Below are positions 57,127-64,000 of a stretch of DNA of 64,000 bases, in pieces (position 1 is the stretch's first letter; every line of letters begins with the position of its first letter). The notes below the pieces were generated by a model. That model was given only the letters and a program-made list of their open reading frames with translations, had not been told where the DNA came from and made no database searches. Location: positions 12,009,001 through 12,073,000 of the forward strand of contig JAUCBN010000012.1 in assembly GCA_035048815.1 (NCBI GenBank), written 5' to 3'. Source of the stretch: Abelmoschus esculentus (lineage: Eukaryota > Streptophyta > Magnoliopsida > Malvales > Malvaceae). Both the position numbers and the translations under genes were made by a program.

Positions 57127-58586
57127 TGATATGAGCACATCATGTCAAGTTCAATAGGTTGATCCGGAGGTCTTACCATCAGGACCTATCACACGTTCTA
57201 AGACAAAGAAATACAGGGAAGCTCTTTTCCTTACTTGTGCTAACATTTCAGATTCATTTGAGAATGTTCATGCCTTAGAATATGTTGTTTATAATGTGTT
57301 GCATGATGATATGTGACATATTTATGTATATATATTAGTATGTGTGTTTACTTATGTATATAATATGTTAATTATGTTTGCATTTGGTTTTAAGTGTGTT
57401 TGTGTGGTTAAAATAAGACTACAAGGCTTTTTAGATGTGTTTGTCTTGTTCTAATATAGGTACTTAGGAGAACCTTAGCTCAAGTGGGTATACTCAGCTC
57501 ATCTCCAGCTTAGGAGAGCGTATGCAGTTCAATACCAGCTCAAGTGGATTATATTCAGCTCAGAAGAAGCTCAATGGTGTGCACGCAACTCACCTTAGCT
57601 CGGGGCAGCTCAGAGGCTTAGCTCCCAGCTCCATTTAGCTCCTAACACTCTTAGCTAGTTCGTTTCAGCTCATCTCCATTTCCAGCTCAACTCAACTCAA
57701 GTTGAAGTGACCTACAACAGCTGAAACCTATCGTACACGAAGAGCAGGTGTCCTACGCATGTGCCATGCATGTGGGGACCACATAGCACCCTTTTCCACA
57801 AGTTTGGACGTCCAAAAACAATAAAGCCAAACAAGGCCCTTACTTTGAAGACCAATCAGCAACATTGGATAAGAATGAGTGGTTTCTTATTCAAATTCAA
57901 ACATTAAACACATGTTTAATGTGTTTTAAGTGCCAAAACACGTGGCTAAGGATATTAGGAGCCTAGGAGAAGTTATTTGAGCATTTAAATTTTAATTTTC
58001 GTTTGAATTAAGGCAAGAAATTCAAATTTGGCCAACTTCTCCTTTATTCATATATATTTACTTAATTTTGTAAAGACAAGGTTAGACATTTTATGAATAA
58101 AATCACTTGTGAGATTTTCTCTCAATTTCAGTTCTTTATTGAACTTTTCTTGACAAATTCAGACTTTGTTTGAGTGTGTCAAATCCTTGATACTTTGGGT
58201 TCCTAGATCGTTATCTAGAGGGTCCAAGCCCGTTGACGAAGAACGTATTCGATTCGGGTTTGCTCAGTATATTGTTCGGGTTCTTTCGAGTTCAACGTCG
58301 TTATTATTTTCCAGCAACTTAAACATTCAATTCTACCATTTTGGACGTTTTAATGCTGCCATGAAAGCCCTCGGATTATTTCATCTTCATTAACCTCAAG
58401 AAACTGCCAGAATTCCTTCATCCCTTTTCTTTCTTTGTTTCAGTTTTTTTTTCTTTGTTTTCTTATCGTTTTAACATCATTCTAACATCCATAATGTTGT
58501 GTTTATTGTAGAGACTTACTTGTTATTATCCTAGATCCGTTTCAAACAAAGATCGTTGTTTTTGAAGCAACGAATCCCCAATATCA
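57127..58586 (+). repeat. 5' LTR of gypsy element
   Basis: Starts TGATATGAGCACATC and ends CCAATATCA. Two features: 57153-57224 is absent from the 3' LTR, and 57478-57712 is full of CAGCTCA/AGCTC words. A TATA candidate is ATATATATTTA at about 58051. Confidence 0.8.
57158..57316 (+). pseudogene. Possible pol C-terminal coding remnant inside LTR
   Basis: An open 53-codon frame reads VDPEVLPSGPITRSKTKKY and on to a TGA. GPxTRSxTKxxxEAL-like sequence is typical of the extreme C-terminus of plant gypsy pol. It suggests that the pol frame once ran into the LTR. In the 3' LTR, where it would actually be translated, the region is deleted. Confidence 0.5.
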
Positions 58587-58588
58587 TA

Positions 58589-58602
58589 TGGTAATCAGAG
58601 CT
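58589..58602 (+). other. Primer-binding site of gypsy element
   Basis: TGGTAATCAGAGC matches the initiator-Met tRNA PBS (TGGTATCAGAGC) with one extra A. Confidence 0.75.
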
Positions 58603-59461
58603 TTGGTTGGATATTAGCACTTTCTGCACTACATATATCAAAAACAACAAAAGAAAAAATAAAGAAAAAAATTCGAAATTCTGCAAAAAATGAAGAAAGT
58701 CAATGTCAAAGTTTGACCAGAAAAGTCAAAGTCAACAAAAGACATTCGAAAAATTTGAAAAAAATAAAAAAAAATCACATTTGAATATTTAGTGTATTTT
58801 CATGTTTATATGTGCTGTTTGACCACAAATATAATGAAGGATGATTACGTTTACCATGGAATGCTTCTAAATCACTTAAAACGGCGTGTTCTTGTTTGTT
58901 CGGTGATAGGATTGTGGTAAGCATTTCTATTGCAGTAAGTACTTCATTTCCAGCCTTAATTCACTTTGTTCTTCATTAATTCCAGCCTTATTCTTGTTTT
59001 CTTTTTGTTTTTTTTTCAGCCTTGTTTTTCTTTCTTTTTTACTTTTTAGCATTGTTTTTCTTTCATTTTATTATCCAACCTTGCTTTTTGTTTGTTTTCT
59101 TCATTTTCCAGCCTTTGTATCATCTAAATAGCCCCTAATTCACTTTTAACTCTTGTTTGTACCACCGTTATATATATCTTGGAGTTTGACACAGATAATA
59201 AGTTTGAAGGATCAGATTAGTTCCTTAAAGAGCTGTTTGCAAGAGAACGAGCGGAAAAGGCATTTGAGAGTGTGAGCACAGAAGGGGAATCAAAAGAGCC
59301 ATTTATGTATTCCCAAGTGAAACACGAGCACTGAGTGTTATTTTGTTGAGTGCATTGTTCTTTTGGAGTGATCTGCGAGAATTTGTTGTGTGTGCAGTGA
59401 GGGACTTTAAAATTTCGTTTATTTAACATAATAGTTTTTTTTCTTGTTTTTCGTTGCTGCA
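58603..59461 (+). other. 5' leader of gypsy element
   Basis: Non-coding, with CAGCCTTG/TTCTTTTTG repeats at 58945-59115. No ORF was recognised. Confidence 0.5.
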
Positions 59462-60672
59462 ATGACAGGTAATGACGATCATAGTCCCGGTGGAAGTAAT
59501 CCACCAGATTTGCAAATACAAGCTTTTACTCGAACCTTGCAGCGTCTTTTAGACCAAGCATTGGAGCCTATTCAGTCTCGTTTGGATAGAATAGATGAGG
59601 GTGGTTCCCAATCTGTCTAAAATGAGAATTTTGATGAAAACGACGTCGAACAATCACCACGGACGAATTAACGACCAGGACGTGCAGTTGATGATAATAT
59701 TTCTAACATAAAAGTTGTTATACCTTCTTTTCAGGGACATTCAGATCCAGATGCTTATCTAAAATGGGAAAGTAAAGTTGAACATATTTTTGAGTGTTAC
59801 AATTACTCAGAACAAAAGAAAGTACAACTAGCAACTTTGGAGTTTATTGACTATGCACTATTGTGGTGGGATCAATTACTAGTTAATTGACGACGTGCGG
59901 GTAAAGGACCAGTGAGAACATGGGACGAAATGAAGTGTATCATGCGGAAACGGTTTGTTCCTTCTCACTGTCATCGTGATTTATTTCAAAAATTACAAAC
60001 TTTGAAACAGGGCAATAGGAGCGTCGAGGATTATTTCAAGGAAATGGGATGTCCATGATGCGTACGAACATAGTTGAGGATCGTGAGGCGACTATGGCTC
60101 GGTTTATGGCAGGATTGAATTCTAAAATTGCTAACGTTGTTGAATTGCAGCATTATGTCGAATTGGATGACATGGTGCATATGGCGATGAAAATTGAGCG
60201 ACAACAACATAGAAAAGTTTCTAATCGAGGTAATACTACTCCATTTAAATCTTTTACGAATCCATTATATACCTATAACCATGCTAGGAAACAAGCACCA
60301 CAAGTGCCACTTCGGATTCAAGAACAAGGCGAGTCCAGCAAGCCAAAGCCTCCCGTTGCTGATAATGGGCATGGTAAACAAAAAGTGGTTGTACAAGAGA
60401 GATCGAGAAATATTCAATGTTTTAAGTGCCTTGGTCGAGGACATGTTGCTAGCCAGTGTCCTAATTGTAGGGTTATGTTGATGCAAGATGATAGAGAGAT
60501 TGAGTCAGATTCTGAAGAAAAACCATATGAGATCCCTGATGAAGATGATAAAGAGGATGTCCTAGAAGTTGCTGAGACTGGTAAGGTAATGGAAATTATG
60601 GTTGTTAAACGTAGTCTAAGTGTGCAACAGGTTCAAGATGAACAACAACGCGAGAATATCTTTCACACGTGA
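59462..60672 (+). pseudogene. Broken gypsy gag
   Basis: Starts MTGNDDHSPGGSN. Gag shows VIPSFQGHSDPDAYLKWESK, then ALLWWDQLL, FVPSHCHRDLFQKLQ and GNRSVEDYFKEM. A frameshift at about 60045 and stops at about 59618, 59668 and 59887 break it. The second half, an open 207 codons (60049-60672), includes DREATMARFMAGLN and a zinc knuckle CFKCLGRGHVASQC (C-x2-C-x4-H-x4-C). Confidence 0.85.
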
Positions 60673-63600
60673 TGCAAAATTCAAGATAAGGTATGTGTTG
60701 TGATTATTGATAGCGGTAGTTGTACTAATATTGCTAGTTCAGTGATGGTTGACAGGTTAGGTCTCAAGACAACAAAGCATCCGAATCCGTACAAATTGCA
60801 ATGGTTGAATGACGAGGGAGAACTTAAAGCAAGAAAAACCATTTTCGATCGGAAGTTACAAGGACGAGGTCCTTTATGATGTTGTGTTGATGGATGCTAC
60901 TCACCTTCTTCTGGGACGCCCATGGCAATATGACAAGAAGGTAATGCATGATGGTTTTACAAATCGACTCTTTTATGCATGCAGGTAAGAAGATTACTTT
61001 GGCTCCTTTGACACCGAGTCAAGTGATGGAAGATCAAGCAAGCTTGAAAAGGAGTAAGAAAGCTACAAAAGAGAAGAAAAAGATGAATGTTTATGCAAGT
61101 AGTCGAGAAATCAGGAAATATCTTTCCTCTCACCAATCTTTGCTTATTTTAATGTTTAAAGATTATTGTTTATTGACTGACTTTCCTTCTGATTTGCCTG
61201 CATCAATTGTTTCCCTTTTGTAGGAATTTAAGGATGTGTTTCCGGAAGAAACACCGAGGGGATTGCCACCTCTTCGTGGCATTGAGCACCAGATTGACTT
61301 TATCCCAGGTGCTACTATTCCAAATTGACCAACTTATCGAACTAACCCCGAAGAGACGAAAGAGCTTCAATGACAAGTGACAGAATTAACGGACAAGGGT
61401 TATATTCGAGAGAGTCTGAGTCCGTGTGTTGTTCTGGTACTGTTAGTGCCGAAGAAAGATGGGTCTTGGAGGATGTGCGTAGATTGTAGAGCTATGAACC
61501 AGATTACAATTAAGTATCGTCATCCTATTCTCAGACTTGATGATATGTTGGACGAGCTTTGTGGAGCTGTCATCTTCTCCAAAATTAACCTAAAGAGTGG
61601 ATATCATCAAATTCGCATGCGAGAAGGCGATGAATGGAAGAAGTCTTCAAAACGAAGCTAGGTTTGTACGAATGGTTATTAATGCCTTTTGGCATAACTA
61701 ATGCACCTAGTACTTTTATGCGATTGATGAATCATGTTCTACGATCTTTTATTGGAAAGTTTTGTATTATATATTTTGACGATATTTTGATTTATAACAA
61801 GACTTTGCAGGATCATGTAGAACATTTGAGAGTTGTTTTACAAACTTTGCGAGAAGAAAGATTGTTTGGTAACATAGAGAAATGTGTGTTTTGTACTAAC
61901 AAACTTACATTTCTTGGTTACATTGTTAGTGCACAAGGTGTTGAAGTCGATCCTGAGAAGATAAAGGCAATTCAGGAATGACCACAACCGACATCGATTA
62001 CTCAGGTTAGATCTTTTCATGGTTTAGCTAGTTTCTATCGTCGGTTTGTTCCTAACTTCAGTTTTATTACCGCACCCTTAACAGGGATTATTAAGAAGAA
62101 TTCTATCTTTATACGGGGTAAAGAACAAGAAGATGCCATTTTGAAAATTAAGGAATGTTTAACGAAGTCACTTGTATTAGCCTTACCTAACTTTAATAAA
62201 ATTTTTGAAATTGAATGTGATGCTTATGGATTTGGTATAGGCGTTGTGTTAATGCAGAAAAAAGGCCCATTGCATACTTCAGTGAAAAGCTTAGTAAAGC
62301 AACATTGAATTATCCAATCTACGATAAGGAGATGTATTCACTAATTCGGGCATTGGAGATATGGCAACATTACTTGTTGCCTAAGTAGTTTGTGATTCAC
62401 ACTGATCATGAGGCTTTACGATATATCACAGGTCAGCATAAATTGAATAAACGACATGCTAAATGAGTTGAATTTTTATAGTCTTTTCCTTATGTCATTC
62501 GTTATAAAAAGGGTAAAAATAATATCGTTGTTGATGCTTTATCACGTAGATATGTGCTTTTGAATTACCTTGATTCACATTTGATTGGATTTACAAATAT
62601 TCGTGACTTGTATGTTGATGATTTTGATTTTAGACATAAGTATAATGCTTGTGAGAAAGGTGCAGATGGAAAGTTTTATAGGCATGATGGTTATCTTTTC
62701 AAAGAAAATAGGATATGCATTCCATAGGGTTCAATGCATGATATTCTGATCCATGAAGCACATGAGGGTGGATTGATGGGTCAATTTGGAGTCACCAAGA
62801 CGTTACAGATATTGAAAGAACATCTATTTTGGCCTAAGAAGCATAGAGACGTTGAAAGGTACTGTGAACGTTGTGTAACATGTAAGAAAGCAAAATTGAA
62901 GGTTTCACCACATGGTATGTACTTACCTCTACCTATTCCTGATTCCCCTTGGACTGATATTTCAATAGATTTTGTTTTGGGATTGCCTCGAACTAGAAAT
63001 GGTAGAGATACTGTCTTTTTTGTGGTTGATAGATTCTCCAAAAAGGCACATTTTATTGCATGCCATAAGACTGATGATGCTATTAATGTGGTTAACTTAT
63101 TCTTTAGAGAGATTGTTCGATTACATGGTATTCCTAGGTCAACTGTTTCTGACAGGGATGTTAAGTTTTTGAGTCATTTTTGGAGGACTCTTTGGGGCAA
63201 AATAGGTACAAAACTCATGTTTTCTACTACTTGTCATCCCAAACTGATGGACAAATTGAGGTTGTTAATCATGTTTTATCTATTTTGTTGCGTTCCATCA
63301 TTAAAAACAACATTAGGACTTGGGAAGATTGTTTGCCACATGTTGAGTTTGCGTATAATTGTGCTATACATTCTGCTACTAAGATGTCACCATTTGAGGT
63401 TGTTTATGGTTTTAACCCTATTATGCCTCTAGATTTGTTACCTTTGCCACAGGAACAAGTGACGAACAGAGACGGTCAAGCGAAAGCAGAATATGTGAAG
63501 AAGTTGCATCAACAGGTGAAGGAGAATTTAGAACGAAGGACTCCATAGTACGAAAAACAAGCAAATAAGGGAAGAAAGCGAGTCACCTTTGATGTTGGTG

Positions 63601-63828
63601 ATTGGGTTTGGGTTCACTTACGAAAGGAACGATTTCCAGCCCAAAGGCGATCTAAGCTGTTACCGCGAGGAGATGGTCCTTTTCAGGTGTTGGAGAAAGT
63701 GAATGACAACGCCTACAAGATAGATTTACTGGGCGAGTACACTGTAAGTGCCATATTTAATGTTTCTGATTTAACCCCGTATAATATTTCTGCAGATTTG
63801 AGGTTAAATCCTTTTCAAGAAAGGGGGG
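60673..63828 (+). pseudogene. Broken gypsy pol (protease, RT, RNase H, integrase)
   Basis: Protease: VVIIDSGSCTNIAS near 60700. [22 protein letters not shown] near 61440, [12 protein letters not shown], then after a frameshift at about 61635 [20 protein letters not shown] and the catalytic IYFDDILIY near 61770. RNase [15 protein letters not shown] near 62200. Integrase: [50 protein letters not shown], then after a frameshift near 63220 the [11 protein letters not shown] block and [13 protein letters not shown]-terminal GPY/F-type module [14 protein letters not shown] then [14 protein letters not shown] near 63595-63710. There is no chromodomain. Stops are numerous (for example near 61326, 61370, 61979, 62384). 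Confidence 0.88.
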
Positions 63829-64000
63829 TGATGTGAGCACATCATGTCAAGTTCTTTTCCTTGTGCTAACATTTCAGATTCATTTGAGAATGTTCATGCC
63901 TTAGAATATGTTGTTTATAATGTGTTGCATGATGATATGTGACATATTTAGGTATATATATTAGTATGTGTATTTACTTATGTATATACTATGTTAATTA
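63829..64000 (+). repeat. 3' LTR of gypsy element, partial
   Basis: Starts TGATGTGAGCACATC after a polypurine tract AAGAAAGGGGGG (63817-63828). It matches the 5' LTR except for a 72-bp and a 4-bp gap. It continues beyond the window. Confidence 0.85.

Larger units (their letters stand above)
57127..64000 (+). mobile_element. Decayed Ty3/gypsy element, right LTR runs off the window
   Basis: 5' LTR (57127-58586), PBS, gag (from 59462), pol to about 63828 and the beginning of the 3' LTR (63829 on). All gypsy domains can be seen in order: Gag, protease, RT, RNase H, integrase. There are many stops and frameshifts. No chromodomain follows the integrase. Lineage was not assigned. Confidence 0.9.

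Overview
The window looks like nuclear DNA of a flowering plant, most likely a eudicot. It is AT-rich, has one spliced plant-type gene, and most of the rest is nested or decayed LTR retrotransposons, LINE debris and miniature transposons. Primer-binding sites match plant initiator-Met tRNA and other plant LTR-element types. A Malvaceae-like host (cotton or a relative) is only a guess. No rRNA or tRNA gene, CRISPR array or bacterial operon was seen.

The only apparently intact host gene is a five-exon SWEET sugar transporter (24081-25200, + strand, 238 aa). Pieces of the same gene's last exon and 3' flank recur at about 2446-2521 plus 6056-6540, 11850-12960 (split by a hAT-like insertion), 13221-13312 (inverted) and 18556-19040. 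This suggests the left 25 kb was once a SWEET cluster that was broken up by rearrangement and transposons.

Layout. 1-2445: AT-rich spacer, a Mutator-type MITE (894-1042), half of a palindromic MITE and a LINE reverse-transcriptase relic. 2522-6055: a very young Ty3/gypsy element on the minus strand coding only Gag and protease, with apparently identical 570-bp LTRs. 6630-9858: a decayed Ty1/copia element on the minus strand. About 10070-10990: a less AT-rich block that may be organelle-derived. 11491-13920: an inverted duplication carrying SWEET fragments. 14604-15205: a hAT-type MITE. 15717-18540: a long TAT/Ogre-like LTR. 18556-19380: SWEET debris. 19380-23442: an Athila-like remnant. 24001-25460: the SWEET gene with promoter and 3' region. 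25461-30714: low-information spacer with small duplications. 30715-45451: a non-coding TAT/Ogre-like element on the minus strand, split by an Athila-like element (36751-43508) with a triplicated gag segment. 45452-47318: spacer with a LINE RNase H fragment. 47319-53577: a young Ty1/copia element with a perfect 5-bp target duplication but a broken polyprotein. 53717-54485: a palindromic MITE. 57127-64000: a broken Ty3/gypsy element whose right LTR runs off the window.

How it fits together: SWEET proteins move sugar across membranes and need no genomic partner here. The transposons do not work with it; they explain why its neighbours are fragments. The gag-pro element must have used reverse transcriptase and integrase from elsewhere. 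The copia element combines almost identical LTRs with several nonsense codons, which suggests either trans-mobilisation or rapid decay.
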